Shown here: piece after piece, positions 8,665 through 18,048 of the stretch
Layout of the letters: every line of letters begins with the position of its first letter
Position numbering within the stretch: position 1 is the first letter of the stretch
Assembly: GCA_002239105.1 (NCBI GenBank)
Contig: MPNQ01000011.1
Location: 1 to 64,000 of the forward strand
Direction of reading: 5' to 3'
Length of the DNA: 64,000 nt
Origin: a marine group bacterium Sva0996 bin134
GTDB taxonomy: Bacteria > Actinomycetota > Acidimicrobiia > Acidimicrobiales > Bin134
Made by a program: the position numbers and the translations under genes
Notes under the pieces: generated by a model
Databases searched by the model: none
Seen by the model: only the letters and a program-made list of their open reading frames with translations
Told to the model about the DNA's origin: nothing

Positions 8665-10336
8665 AGCGTAAACGCGTCTCGCCTTCGGCCCCCATTAGGG
8701 CCGCCGCTCGAGCCCGCAACTCATGGCGATCAGGCCTCCCTGAGTCCAGCAGCGGCCAATCCTCTTCGCCCACAACAAGAAACCTCTTGGGGATCTTGAA
8801 GTTGGCAATTCGGCCCCGACACGCCTCTACCAGGTTGTCCGAAGTCTCGATCGCTCCGTCGTGCAACTCGACGAAGGCAACCACCGCCTCGCCCCACAGT
8901 GGATCGGGCACCCCCACCACGATGGCGAACTTCACCGCGTCCAGGTTGTCCTCGCAGAAGATCTCCACCTCTCGCTCCGACACGTTCTCGCCGCCGGTCT
9001 TGATCATCAGCTTGTAGCGACCTCGGAAGTACAGGTTCCCGGCCGCATCCATGAAGCCGTAGTCGCCGGAATGGAAAAACCCCTCGTCGTCGAATGCCTC
9101 GGCGGTGGCCTCGGGCATGCCCACGTATTCGATGAACGTGCCCCACCCCTGAAAGCAGATCTCGCCGGGCTCGTCGGGAGCGCACCTGTGCCCGGTCTCG
9201 GGATCTTTGATCACGAACTCCATCCCCGGCATGGGCCGGCCGTTGGCGTCGTAGCGCACCTTGGGGTCGATCTCGTACCGGGGGGTGATCGACCCCAGCC
9301 CGCCCGACTCGGTGGAGCCGTAAACCTGGGCCACCGTCTCCCAGTTCCAGTCACCGAGCACGCTGCGCAAGAAGCTGCCGGAGGCCCCCACGTTGCACTT
9401 GCGCACCGAGCTGCGGTCCACCGTGTGGTACTCGGGGGCGTTGCGCATCATGGTCAGCTTGGTGTCGAATGCCCCCATCACGGTGATCTTCGACCGCTCC
9501 ATCTCCCGCAGCACTTTGCCGGTCTCGTACACCCCCACCAAACACGAAGTCATCCCCACCAGGTGGGGCATGGTCAGGTTCCACACAATGCCCCCGGTGT
9601 GGAATACCGGGTTGGAGGCCACAAAACGGTCCTCGGGCACCAGGCCCAACGCATGCTGCAAACCGGTGGCCGCCCCCACCATGCCCCGGTGGGCGATCAG
9701 CACCGGCTTGGGGGCCGCGGTGGAGCCCGACGTGAAGATGATGTAGGCCGGGTCGTCGCCTCCCACCCCGCTGGTCGGGCTTAATTCATTGCCGCCGTCG
9801 GATCCGTACACCAGATCGCGCTCCGGGGACGGGGCCACCCAACCGCCTTCGTCCAACGGCAGAACCACCGTCTCGGCAATGCTGTCGAACCGGGCAACCA
9901 CCGGAAACAGGCGGGCCGCCATGTCCGCGTCTCGGAAGCGGTCGACGGTAATCAGAAGTTCCGGCTGGGCCAGGGTGAACAAGTGCTCTAGCTCAGTGGC
10001 CATGTACGACGTGTTGATGGGCACCCCAACCGCCCCCAGCCGGGCCAGGGCATAGTGCAGAACCCCCCAGTCGGGACAAGGGTGAAACTGAAACGCCACC
10101 CGGGTGCCCCGGCCCACTCCCAGGTCGGCTAGCGCCGCTGCCGCCCGCAGCGACTGTCCAGCCAACTCCTGGTAGGTGATGTGGGTGTCCCCGGTGATGA
10201 GGGCATCGTTTTCCGGCACCCTTTGAGCCGTGCGCCGCAACATCTCCCAGGTGGAAAGTTGGGTGTTGACGTTCAGATCGTCAGCCAGCAAGGCGTCGTA
10301 GACGGCTTGATCGGGAACAACCTCGGTCTCAGCCAT
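8630..10336 (-). CDS. class I adenylate-forming acyl-CoA ligase family protein, atypical motifs
   Basis: A 568-aa ANL-superfamily protein (fatty-acid or aromatic acyl-CoA synthetase type). The phosphate-binding loop reads FTSGSTAAPKP rather than TSGSTGxPKG. The A5 motif VYGSTESGG and the hinge region FHSGDYGFMDAAGNLYFRGRYKLM are present. The C-terminal A10 motif reads LLDSGRPDRHEL, with Arg where the adenylation lysine (GK) is expected. Activity may therefore be altered. Start ATG 10336, divergent from the luciferase-like gene at 10399. Confidence 0.85.
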   Translation of the reverse strand: MAETEVVPDQAVYDALLADDLNVNTQLSTWEMLRRTAQRVPENDALITGDTHITYQELAGQSLRAAAALADLGVGRGTRVAFQFHPCPDWGVLHYALARLGAVGVPINTSYMATELEHLFTLAQPELLITVDRFRDADMAARLFPVVARFDSIAETVVLPLDEGGWVAPSPERDLVYGSDGGNELSPTSGVGGDDPAYIIFTSGSTAAPKPVLIAHRGMVGAATGLQHALGLVPEDRFVASNPVFHTGGIVWNLTMPHLVGMTSCLVGVYETGKVLREMERSKITVMGAFDTKLTMMRNAPEYHTVDRSSVRKCNVGASGSFLRSVLGDWNWETVAQVYGSTESGGLGSITPRYEIDPKVRYDANGRPMPGMEFVIKDPETGHRCAPDEPGEICFQGWGTFIEYVGMPEATAEAFDDEGFFHSGDYGFMDAAGNLYFRGRYKLMIKTGGENVSEREVEIFCEDNLDAVKFAIVVGVPDPLWGEAVVAFVELHDGAIETSDNLVEACRGRIANFKIPKRFLVVGEEDWPLLDSGRPDRHELRARAAALMGAEGETRLRFGGGTGGAQPG

Positions 10337-10384
10337 TAGACGTCCGATTCAGCGACACTATGGGCTGGCCCATCGGTGGGACGT

Positions 10385-10390
10385 TATCCT
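10385..10390 (+). promoter_or_regulatory. -10 element TATCCT of a probable leaderless promoter
   Basis: TATCCT matches TANNNT and ends 8 bp before ATG 10399, with no Shine-Dalgarno sequence between. It supports that ATG rather than the in-frame ATG at 10360. Representative of the pattern described in the findings. Confidence 0.5.
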
Positions 10391-10398
10391 CTCGCCTC

Positions 10399-11574
10399 AT
10401 GCACGGAGGTCTTCGGTTCGGCATATTCCAGGCACCATTCCATGTCCATTGGAAGAACCCGACGGTGCAACTCCAGCGGGATCTGGATTTGTGCGAGTGG
10501 CTCGACCACCTCGGATTCGACGAGTACTGGTTCGGCGAGCACCACTCGGGAGGATGGGAGATCATTACCTCCCCCGACCTGATGATCGCGGCCGCCTCCC
10601 AGCGCACCTCCCGCATCAAGCTGGGTACCGGGGTGGTGTCGGTGCCCTACCACACCCCGTTCCAGGTGGCCGAGCGCATGGTGCTGCTCGACCACCTGAC
10701 CAAGGGCCGGGTGATGTTCGGGGTTGGCCCCGGCGCCCTGCCCTCGGACGCCTACATGATGGGCATGGACCCCAGCGAGACCCGGCCCCGAATGGAGCAG
10801 GCCTTAGAGGCCATCTGCCATCTGCTGCGCTCCGATGAGCCGCTCACCATGGAGACCCACTGGTTCAAGCTCCGCGAGGCCCGCCTACAGCTCTCCCCCT
10901 ACTCCGACCCGCTGTTCGACATCTGCATGGCCACTACGGTGTCGCCCAACGGCCCCCGCAGCGCCGGGCAGTTCGGCGGCGCGGTGCTGTCGATGAGCGC
11001 CACCACCGACGCTGGCTTCGAGGCGCTGGGCAGTCACTGGGACGTCTGGAACATGAAGGCCGACGAGCACGGGCACACCGCCGATCGGTCCAAGTGGCGC
11101 ATTGTGGCCCCCATCCACATCGCGGAAACCACCGAGCAGGCGTTCCAAGACGTCGAGCACGGCATCGAGCCGTGGGTGCGATATTTCCGGGAGGTGGTGG
11201 CCCTGCCGGGAGCTCCCGACACCGACGACCGCGACGAGTTCGTCCGGGCCATGGTGGACGGCGGCTTCGCAGTGATCGGCACCCCCGACGACGCAGCCGC
11301 CCTGGTCGACCGGCTATGGGAGCAGTCGGGCGGATTCGGCGCCCTTCTGGTGTTCGGCAACGACTGGGCCAACCCGGCGGCCACTCGCCGTTCCTACGAG
11401 CTGTTGATCGAGGAAGTGGCCCCCCGATACCAGGGTTCGATCCGGCGGCGCACCAGCTCGCACGCCTGGACTTCGGCCAATCGAACCGAGTTCCTGGGTC
11501 GGGCCGCCGCGGCCGGACAGGAAGCCCGGGAGCGCCACGAGGCCGAGATCGCGGCAAAGCAGGATCAACGCTAA
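10399..11574 (+). CDS. LLM class flavin-dependent oxidoreductase
   Basis: A 391-aa luciferase-like monooxygenase. The N-terminal LRFGIFQAPFHVHWKNP, the EYWFGEHHSGG segment and the GRVMFGVGPGALPSD segment are typical of the bacterial luciferase alpha-like family that uses FMNH2 supplied by a partner reductase. The C-terminal 45 residues are charged and probably flexible. Start chosen at ATG 10399 from the -10 position; ATG 10360 would add 13 residues with no family resemblance. Related to the product of 32208-33341. Substrate unknown; catabolic neighbours suggest a lipid or xenobiotic role. Confidence 0.87.
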   Translation: MHGGLRFGIFQAPFHVHWKNPTVQLQRDLDLCEWLDHLGFDEYWFGEHHSGGWEIITSPDLMIAAASQRTSRIKLGTGVVSVPYHTPFQVAERMVLLDHLTKGRVMFGVGPGALPSDAYMMGMDPSETRPRMEQALEAICHLLRSDEPLTMETHWFKLREARLQLSPYSDPLFDICMATTVSPNGPRSAGQFGGAVLSMSATTDAGFEALGSHWDVWNMKADEHGHTADRSKWRIVAPIHIAETTEQAFQDVEHGIEPWVRYFREVVALPGAPDTDDRDEFVRAMVDGGFAVIGTPDDAAALVDRLWEQSGGFGALLVFGNDWANPAATRRSYELLIEEVAPRYQGSIRRRTSSHAWTSANRTEFLGRAAAAGQEARERHEAEIAAKQDQR

Positions 11575-11605
11575 GCGAATCTCAGTTCCTCAAGGCCTGA
11601 GACAG

Positions 11606-12652
11606 CTACAAGGCCTGCTCAATCCAGCTGGTGTCGCCGGCCTCCCAGGCATTGATGTGGTGGGCCAGGTTCTCGGTGTTGAGGGGGATCTGGGTGAACG
11701 CGGGCCAGGAGCGCATCTTGCCCTCCACCGTCAGTGCCAGTCCTCGGGGCACCACCGCTGACTCGACGAATACCCAGTAGATGATGGAGTAGTGGACCCA
11801 CTTTGGGTCGGGCTCGGTACCGGTGGCTGCGGTGTAGAGGGCGGCTAGTTCGTCCCAGGCAACCAGCATCCCCATCAGCTCGGGATGGCGGCGACGGGAC
11901 AGGGGATGGCAGAAGAAGCCCAGGTCGAGCAGCGGCGGCCCTACGGCGGCCCGCTCCCAGTCGAGTACTGCCACCAGTTCCTCCCCCCGGAAGGCCAGAT
12001 TGCCGATGCGGTAGTCGCCGTGGCTGAGCACCGGTGGCGCTTCAGGCATCTCCGAGGCGTGGTCGAGCAGGAACCGAGCCGCGTCTCGCAAGATGGGCAC
12101 CGGCGCGAATGCGGGGTACACGTCGCGCTCCACGTTGCCCATCCACCGGTTGACCAACGCGACCATCAACTCAGCCCCTGAGGCCCCCAGTGGGCCGGTG
12201 ACCATCTCGGGCAGCCCGGCCGAGGTCCAGTCAAGCCGATGGAGCTTGCCCATCACATCCACGATCTGCTCGGCCACCTGTCGGCGACCGGCTTCGGTCT
12301 GCCACACGAGCCAGTTGTCGAGCTGGGCGAGGTGAGGGAAATCGGCGTCCACGTGGGCCATGGCGAAGAACGGCTCACCGATGAGGCCTGCATCGTCGCA
12401 CGCCCCCACCATCTCGGGAACCGGGATTCCTGCCGAAGCTGCCGCCTGATGCACCGCCACCTCCTTGTGCACGTCGTAGGGGTCGATGGTGCCGTGCGAC
12501 GGAGCCCGCTTGATCACCACCCGCTCGCCGCCGTCGAGGTCAACCGTGAACACGTCCCAAGAGAGTCCGCCGGTGCGGGCTTCCACCCCGACCACGCCGC
12601 AGCCGAACCAATCCGCCAGCCCAGCGGTTTGCTCAGGGGTAAGCGCGGTCAC
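11606..12652 (-). CDS. APH-fold phosphotransferase family protein
   Basis: A 348-aa protein with the aminoglycoside phosphotransferase/choline kinase fold: VVIKRAP for the ATP-binding lysine, SHGDYRIGNL as catalytic loop, and VAVLDWERAAVG as metal-binding acidic motif. In actinobacteria such kinases often sit beside acyl-CoA dehydrogenase and acyl-CoA ligase genes and resemble the kinase domain of ACAD10/11, which phosphorylates 4-hydroxyacyl-CoA; that role is inference here. The start overlaps the VOC gene stop by 4 bp, so the two are probably one transcript. Confidence 0.85.
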   Translation of the reverse strand: MTALTPEQTAGLADWFGCGVVGVEARTGGLSWDVFTVDLDGGERVVIKRAPSHGTIDPYDVHKEVAVHQAAASAGIPVPEMVGACDDAGLIGEPFFAMAHVDADFPHLAQLDNWLVWQTEAGRRQVAEQIVDVMGKLHRLDWTSAGLPEMVTGPLGASGAELMVALVNRWMGNVERDVYPAFAPVPILRDAARFLLDHASEMPEAPPVLSHGDYRIGNLAFRGEELVAVLDWERAAVGPPLLDLGFFCHPLSRRRHPELMGMLVAWDELAALYTAATGTEPDPKWVHYSIIYWVFVESAVVPRGLALTVEGKMRSWPAFTQIPLNTENLAHHINAWEAGDTSWIEQAL

Positions 12653-13095
12653 TGGCGGGTGACGAATTCGATCAGGATGCCGTCGGGGTCGCGCACCGTG
12701 AACGCCCTGATCGACGACCGGCCCACCTTCAGCGATTCTGGAGGTCCGAGTATGTCGACCCCGGCCTCCGAAAGTCGCTCATAGAAGGCATCCACATCGT
12801 CCACGCCCACCGCGATGCGGGGGATGCCGATGCTCTTCCAAGTGAGCGGCCGGCCCGCATCGGGGGTGTTCCACTCCAGCAGGTCTATGTAAGGGCCCCG
12901 GAGGTTGTCGCCGAAGGCCAAAAACGCCGCTCGGTGGCCGGTGTCGCCGGTCTCCCCCTGGCTCTCCATGAACTCGCTGCGATCCTTGGCCGACTCGTCC
13001 ACCACTACCCCGCCGAGCAGGTCCCGGTAGAACTCCAGCGAGCGGTCAAGATCACTCACGCAGAGATTGACGTGGATGAGGTGCTCCATACGCAT
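12649..13095 (-). CDS. VOC family (glyoxalase/dioxygenase fold) protein
   Basis: A 148-aa vicinal-oxygen-chelate protein. It has the paired beta-alpha-beta-beta-beta pattern, with HVNLCVSDLDRSLEFYRDLL at the start and DDVDAFYERLSEAGV in the second half, ending in RDPDGILIEFV, which carries the typical metal-ligand glutamate. Substrate unknown. A TAGCCT element ends 8 bp before ATG 13095, which favours that start over ATG 13089. First gene of a two-gene operon with the APH-fold kinase. Confidence 0.85.
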   Translation of the reverse strand: MRMEHLIHVNLCVSDLDRSLEFYRDLLGGVVVDESAKDRSEFMESQGETGDTGHRAAFLAFGDNLRGPYIDLLEWNTPDAGRPLTWKSIGIPRIAVGVDDVDAFYERLSEAGVDILGPPESLKVGRSSIRAFTVRDPDGILIEFVTRQ

Positions 13096-13156
13096 GACCT
13101 GAGAGGCTACCGGCTCTGATCAAGACAGCCTCTAGGTGGGTTATCGTCGAAGCGCC

Positions 13157-14710
13157 ATGAACTTTGCAGAGCTTCTGCTGGAACCCGAGTTGCCCGCCGG
13201 GCCCGACACCCCCGGCGTGATCGTCGCCCGTCCCGAAGGCGATGAGATCGTCAGCTACTTCCATCTGGTGGACGCAGCTACAAGGCTGTCCGCCACCCTG
13301 ACCGACGCCGGAGTGCCTCCCCGCACCCCGGTGGCCTGCCTGCTGCCGCCCAGCGCAGACGTGGTGGCGGCATTTTTCGGTACCTGGGTGGCCGACGGGG
13401 TGTACGTGCCGGTAAACCCCCGCCTGTCCGACACCGAGATCGCCTACATCCTCGACGACGTGAAACCTGCGGCGGTGATCGGCCTGCCCGAACACCTCAA
13501 CCGGGTCACTGCCCCAATTACTTGGATCGCAGCCGACGGCGAACTGGGCTGGTCGGTAGCCGAACGCCGGGACAGCGAACCGGCCACCCACGATCCGGGC
13601 ATCGCCATCGTGTCGTTCACCTCGGGCACCACCGGCCGGCCCAAGCCCATCGAGCTCCAGTCCAGTGCGGTGATACGGCTCATGGACACCATCATCTCAA
13701 CGGTGCGAAAGGGCAAGCAGGTCACCGAGCGCCCGGCCATGCCCCACGTCATCCCGGTGTCCACCTCGTTGTGGGCTGGCATCTACAACGTGGTCTTTGC
13801 GGTTCGCACCGGAAGCCCGGCACTGCTCATGCCCACCTTCGACGCCCTGGAATACGCCCGGGTGGTGAGCAAGTACCAGATCGCGTCCACGGTGATCCCC
13901 CCGGCCGCCATCACCATGCTCAACGACGAGCCCAGTATCGACAGCCTCGATCCACTGCGCATCGTCCGCTCCATCACCGCACCGCTGTCGCCGTTGCAGG
14001 CCCGCCGCTTCTACGAGCGGTTCGGAGTCATGGTGCTGAACGGGTACGGCCAAACCGAAGTAGGCGGGGAGGTCGTGGGCTGGACCGCCCGGGACTTTCG
14101 GGAGCACCCCGAGAAGCTGGGTGCCGTGGGGCGCCCTTACCACGGGGTTGATCTTCGATTTTCAAGGAGCGATGGCGACGGCTCTGACACCCAAACCGAC
14201 GACAAAACCCACCGTATCGGCGACGGTGACAACGAGGGCGGCGAGCAGTCCGGCGAGCTGTGGGTGCGCACTGCATACACCGCCTCATTGGATCCACAAG
14301 GGCAGCTCGGCGACCGGGTGGACAGCGACGGCTTCTTCCGCACCGGCGACATCGCCCGCCTCGACGAGGACGGATTTGTGTGGATCGAGGGCCGGGTGTC
14401 CGACATGATCAACCGGGGCGGCCTGAAGGTGTTCCCCGCCGAGGTGGAGGAGGTGCTGCTGTTGTCGGAGGCGGTGTCGGACGCTGCCGTGGTGGGGGTG
14501 CCCGACGACCGGCTGGGCGAGGTGCCCCACGCCTTCGTGGTGCCGGCCGATGGGGACAGGACACCCGACCCCGACCAATTGGAGCAGCTCTGCCGTCTGC
14601 ACCTGGCCCCCTACAAGGTGCCGGTGGCCTTCGACGCGCTGGAGGCCCTGCCCCGCAGCGAGGTTGGCAAAGTGCTACGCCGCGTGCTCGTCGAACAGGC
14701 CACTGCATGA
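13157..14710 (+). CDS. class I adenylate-forming acyl-CoA ligase
   Basis: A 517-aa acyl-CoA synthetase. Motifs: SFTSGTTGRPKP (P-loop), NGYGQTEVGG (A5), TGDIARLDEDGFVWIEGR (A7/A8), INRGGLKVFPAEVEE, and SEVGKVLRR with the adenylation lysine. Residues around 335-360 contain an insertion rich in Asp, Asn and Gly, probably a loop. Start ATG 13157 is supported by a TATCGT element 9 bp upstream; ATG 13136 is upstream of that element. Coupled by ATGA to the acyl-CoA dehydrogenase, suggesting activation followed by alpha,beta-oxidation of the same acyl chain. Confidence 0.9.
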   Translation: MNFAELLLEPELPAGPDTPGVIVARPEGDEIVSYFHLVDAATRLSATLTDAGVPPRTPVACLLPPSADVVAAFFGTWVADGVYVPVNPRLSDTEIAYILDDVKPAAVIGLPEHLNRVTAPITWIAADGELGWSVAERRDSEPATHDPGIAIVSFTSGTTGRPKPIELQSSAVIRLMDTIISTVRKGKQVTERPAMPHVIPVSTSLWAGIYNVVFAVRTGSPALLMPTFDALEYARVVSKYQIASTVIPPAAITMLNDEPSIDSLDPLRIVRSITAPLSPLQARRFYERFGVMVLNGYGQTEVGGEVVGWTARDFREHPEKLGAVGRPYHGVDLRFSRSDGDGSDTQTDDKTHRIGDGDNEGGEQSGELWVRTAYTASLDPQGQLGDRVDSDGFFRTGDIARLDEDGFVWIEGRVSDMINRGGLKVFPAEVEEVLLLSEAVSDAAVVGVPDDRLGEVPHAFVVPADGDRTPDPDQLEQLCRLHLAPYKVPVAFDALEALPRSEVGKVLRRVLVEQATA

Positions 14711-15951
14711 GCACGTTCGAACTGTTGCCCATCGACCACGACACTGCCGTCGGCGAGGCGGAAGAGATCGTGGACGAATGGGTGGCCAAAACGGTGCCCG
14801 CCGCGTGGCAAGAGGCGGCTCTGGCCGGAGGGAGGGCCGCCTTGCACAAGGTCCGCACCCCGGCCGACTACGACGCCTGGTATCCGCAATTCGCCCGCAG
14901 CGGCCTGGTGGTCCCCACCTGGCCCCGACGGTACGGCGGGCTTGGGGTGGGCAACCGGGCGTCCCGAGCCATCGAGGCCCGGCTGGCCCCCTACAACCTG
15001 GTGCGGCGCAACCAGCTCGGCCTCACCCTGGCCGGTCCCACCATCTTGACCTTCGGCACCGACGAGCAGAAGGCCCGGCTCATCCCGCCCATCGTCACCG
15101 CCAGCCAGATCTGGTGCCAGTTCTTCAGCGAGCCCGATGCCGGCTCCGACCTGGCCTCGCTGGCCACCCGGGCGATGCGCGACGGCAACGAGTGGGTGCT
15201 GAGCGGCCAAAAGGTGTGGTCGACCCAGGCGATGGTCGCCGACTACGCCATCTGCTTGGGCCGCACCGACCCCGATGCCCCCAAGCGCGCCGGCATCACC
15301 TACTTCCTGCTCAACATGCGCCAACCCGGCCTCGACGTGCGGCCACTGCGCACCATCAGCGGCGAAGAGGAGTTTGCCGAGACCTTTATCGACGGCGCCC
15401 GGGTGCCCGACCGCGACGTGCTGGGCGAAGTGAACGACGGCTGGCGGCTGGCCAACGCCACACTGAGCGGCGAGCGGCTTGCGGTATCAGGGCCGGGATC
15501 GGGAGGTCAGAGCCGCATCGGTTCGGGTACCGAACGGCTCATCGAACGGGCCAAAGACTCTGGGCGGTGGAGCGACCGGGTGGTGCGCCAGCAGCTCATG
15601 CGGTTGTGGACCGAGGAGCAGATCGTGAGCTGGACCAACGCCCGGGTGCGAGACACCTTGCGGTCAGGCCGTCCGCCTGGACCGGAGGCGTCGGTGGGCA
15701 AGCTCATGTACAGCCAGCTCAACCAGCGAGTGCAGACCACCGGGGTAAACCTGCTGGGATCGCCGGCCATGGCCTGGGAGGAAGGCCACATAGCCGATTA
15801 CATCGTGCTGAACTTCCTGCACAGCCGAGCTGAGACCATCGCTGGGGGCACTACCGAGGTGCAGCGCAACATCGTGGGCGAGCGGGCCCTGGGCCTGCCC
15901 CGCGAACCCGACCCCTTCAAGGGTTTGGCCTGGAAAGATGTCCCCCGATGA
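14707..15951 (+). CDS. acyl-CoA dehydrogenase family protein
   Basis: A 414-aa FAD-dependent dehydrogenase. Seen: QFFSEPDAGSDLASL and SGQKVWSTQA (FAD contact region), GERLAVSG, and the C-terminal AETIAGGTTEVQRNIVGERALGLPR-type ending, here broken over residues near 380-405. The frame is open upstream into the ligase gene, but the family begins at ATG 14707, which overlaps the ligase stop by 4 bp. Likely substrate is the CoA ester made by the preceding ligase. Confidence 0.9.
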   Translation: MSTFELLPIDHDTAVGEAEEIVDEWVAKTVPAAWQEAALAGGRAALHKVRTPADYDAWYPQFARSGLVVPTWPRRYGGLGVGNRASRAIEARLAPYNLVRRNQLGLTLAGPTILTFGTDEQKARLIPPIVTASQIWCQFFSEPDAGSDLASLATRAMRDGNEWVLSGQKVWSTQAMVADYAICLGRTDPDAPKRAGITYFLLNMRQPGLDVRPLRTISGEEEFAETFIDGARVPDRDVLGEVNDGWRLANATLSGERLAVSGPGSGGQSRIGSGTERLIERAKDSGRWSDRVVRQQLMRLWTEEQIVSWTNARVRDTLRSGRPPGPEASVGKLMYSQLNQRVQTTGVNLLGSPAMAWEEGHIADYIVLNFLHSRAETIAGGTTEVQRNIVGERALGLPREPDPFKGLAWKDVPR

Positions 15952-15963
15952 ACGGAACCCGCC

Positions 15964-16332
15964 GTGTTCTATGAGGTGATGGGGGCGCTGACAAAGGCCG
16001 CGGCCCAGCCGGTGGCCACCCAGAACGCCCAGGGTGATGAAGTCGACCGGTTCCACGCCCAGCGAGTGGCCCAGATGCTGGAACGCATAGGCGGCGCCTG
16101 GCCCTACCTGTTCGATGCCCTCCACCGGGAGAACGAGATCTTGGCCGAGGCCCTGGACATCGTTCCCGAAGATGGCGACCCTCTGGCCGAAAACCGCCGC
16201 CTGTTAGTGCTGGCCGAACAAACCATGTCCACCATCAACGACATAGATGCCCGCCGCCGGCTGCGAACCGCCCTGGCCGAAGCCGCCCACTTGCAGCGGG
16301 CCGCCCTGCGGGCCGGTCGCCAAGCCCGCTGA
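15964..16332 (+). CDS. hypothetical protein, all-helical
   Basis: A 122-aa soluble protein predicted to be almost wholly alpha-helical, rich in Ala, Glu and Arg (FHAQRVAQMLERIGG; ENRRLLVLAEQTM). No family recognised. The start is GTG 15964, 12 bp after the acyl-CoA dehydrogenase stop, so it is probably the last gene of that operon. Confidence 0.65.
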   Translation: MFYEVMGALTKAAAQPVATQNAQGDEVDRFHAQRVAQMLERIGGAWPYLFDALHRENEILAEALDIVPEDGDPLAENRRLLVLAEQTMSTINDIDARRRLRTALAEAAHLQRAALRAGRQAR

Positions 16333-16369
16333 GCGGAACTTCCACCTGTTCCCCGCAAAACAGGACAGG

Positions 16370-16375
16370 TACTCT
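16370..16375 (+). promoter_or_regulatory. -10 element TACTCT, leaderless-type
   Basis: TACTCT ends 7 bp before ATG 16383 and only 1 bp before ATG 16377. The spacing favours ATG 16383 as the transcribed and translated start of the amidohydrolase gene. Confidence 0.5.
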
Positions 16376-16382
16376 CATGGCC

Positions 16383-17564
16383 ATGACTGCGCTCGACTAC
16401 CGGCTAATCGACGCCGACAACCACTGCTTCGAGCCCCGGGACTCCTTCACCCGCTACATCGACCCCGCCTTTCGGGATCAAGCCGTGCATCAGATGATCC
16501 GCGACGACGGCAAGGAGTGGATCATGATCGGCGAACAGCCGCTCACCTTCCTGCCCGGCCACGACCTGTATGACAACGTGGGCAAGCCCGGCTCGCTAAA
16601 AGAGAAGCTGCGCCGCATGAAGAAGACGGGGGAGGCCGAGGAGTTTTCCATGTTCGAGCCGGTGCGCCCCGAGTACCTGGACCGCGACCTCCGCCTCAAC
16701 GTCATGGACGCCCAGAACGTGGAGGCCTGCCTGATGTTCCCCTCGGTGGGGGTCACCGTAGAGCACTTCATGGCCACCCCCGACCAGTGCTACGCCAACT
16801 TCCACGCCTTCAACCGCTGGCTGCAAGACGACTGGGGCTTCGCCTATCAGAATCGCATCTTCGCCCCGCCCCTGCTGTCGCTGTGGGACCTTGACGCCGC
16901 GGTGGCCGAGCTGGAATGGGTGCTCAGCGAGGGGGCCAAGGTCATTGCCCTGCGCCCCGGCCCCCAATACGGCCGCTCGCCGTCCGACCCCTGCTTCGAC
17001 CCATTCTGGGCCCGGCTCAACGAGGCCGGAGGCTCGGTGGCCTTCCACCTCACCGAGTCTGGCTACAACGAGATGGTCTCTCCCTATTGGGGCTATGAAC
17101 CCAACCCGTCGAACTTCACCATGTCGGCCTGGCAGTGGACCAACTGCTACGGCGACCGCCCCATCATGGAAACGCTGTCGGCCCTGGTGTTCGAGAACTT
17201 TTTCGGCCGGTTCCCCAACATCACCGCGGTATCGGTGGAGAACGGCGCCGAGTGGGCCCCCTACCTCGTGCGGCTCATGAACAAGATGCGGGGCATGGGT
17301 CGCAACGGCCCGTGGATCGGCGGCAAACTCCCCACCCGCCCCCCCGAAATCTTCGCCCAGCACGTACTGGTCACCCCCTACCCCGAAGACGATGTGGCCG
17401 CCATCGTGAGAGACATGGGCACCGACTCCATAGTCTTGGGCTCCGACTGGCCCCACGCCGAAGGCCTCCCCCAGCCCACCGACTTCATCGACCAGCTGGA
17501 GGCCCTCCCCGCCGCAGACCAGCGCAAAATCATGCGCGACAACGGCCTCCGCCTGGTCAGCTGA
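16383..17564 (+). CDS. amidohydrolase-2 family metal-dependent hydrolase
   Basis: A 393-aa TIM-barrel hydrolase or decarboxylase of the ACMSD/amidohydrolase-2 family. The opening IDADNHCFEPRD corresponds to the family's metal-binding D-x-H stretch; other signatures are MFPSVGV, GSVAFHLTESGYNEM and VLGSDWPHAEGLPQP near the C-terminus. Products of this family act on aromatic or conjugated acids; substrate unknown. Related by layout to 56687-57856. Upstream -10 spacing points to ATG 16383 rather than ATG 16377. Confidence 0.87.
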   Translation: MTALDYRLIDADNHCFEPRDSFTRYIDPAFRDQAVHQMIRDDGKEWIMIGEQPLTFLPGHDLYDNVGKPGSLKEKLRRMKKTGEAEEFSMFEPVRPEYLDRDLRLNVMDAQNVEACLMFPSVGVTVEHFMATPDQCYANFHAFNRWLQDDWGFAYQNRIFAPPLLSLWDLDAAVAELEWVLSEGAKVIALRPGPQYGRSPSDPCFDPFWARLNEAGGSVAFHLTESGYNEMVSPYWGYEPNPSNFTMSAWQWTNCYGDRPIMETLSALVFENFFGRFPNITAVSVENGAEWAPYLVRLMNKMRGMGRNGPWIGGKLPTRPPEIFAQHVLVTPYPEDDVAAIVRDMGTDSIVLGSDWPHAEGLPQPTDFIDQLEALPAADQRKIMRDNGLRLVS

Positions 17565-17619
17565 CGCCACCACAATCCGCTCAGACGTCAACAGCCGGGT
17601 AACGATCTATCCTTACTTG

Positions 17620-17775
17620 ATGCGGCGTAGACAGCCAGACATGGACGACAATCTCGACCATGACCTCACCGAGAGCCCGGACTCCGTCGATGCCCTAATC
17701 GGATCTGTTGACCTCGACTCCATCGACGACATCGACGCGGCCATCTATCTCCAGTTAGGTTCGTCCACACGATGA
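17620..17775 (+). CDS. small acidic protein, possible toxin-antitoxin relic
   Basis: A 51-aa highly acidic reading frame with PDSVDALIGSVDLDSI in the middle. A TATCCT element ends 6 bp before ATG 17620, so it may be expressed from a leaderless message. The second half recurs, diverged, at 18776-18862. A PIN-domain (VapC) fragment starts in another frame over its end, suggesting a decayed antitoxin-toxin unit, though this small frame does not look like a known antitoxin. Confidence 0.4.
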   Translation: MRRRQPDMDDNLDHDLTESPDSVDALIGSVDLDSIDDIDAAIYLQLGSSTR

Positions 17776-17896
17776 GCGGGCCTACTCCTATGTGGATGCG
17801 GTTAGCTTCGAGATCATGCGACGGGAGCGAATTACCGAGGCCCTGGCATTCGACGGCGACTTCGCCGCAGCCGGATTCATCGAAGTCCGCCCCTGA
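17759..17896 (+). pseudogene. VapC-type PIN-domain toxin, C-terminal fragment
   Basis: Translation in this frame gives about 45 residues that match the end of PIN-domain toxins: SYVDAVSFEIMRRERI then ALAFDGDFAAAGF, containing the D-A-V-S-F-E-I-M and F-D-x-D-F elements. An in-frame TAG lies directly upstream and no N-terminal half is present, so this is a broken toxin gene. The catalytic N-terminal aspartate and glutamate are gone. It is not related closely to the intact vapC at 61194. Confidence 0.6.
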
Positions 17897-18048
17897 GACA
17901 GCGGCGCAGCCGACACACTGGCGTCGGAGGCTCACCCAACTGCGGAGCTAGAGACCCTTGTGGGCAGCACCTATAGTGTCACCCCGTGGCTTCACGTGCT
18001 GTGGAATTCTGCCGCTTATGCAGGCTTTCATGAACCAGGGCCGTTGAG

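Noticed and set aside
16377..16382. ATG 16377 as the amidohydrolase start
   Set aside because: It is only 1 bp from the -10 element; ATG 16383 has normal spacing.
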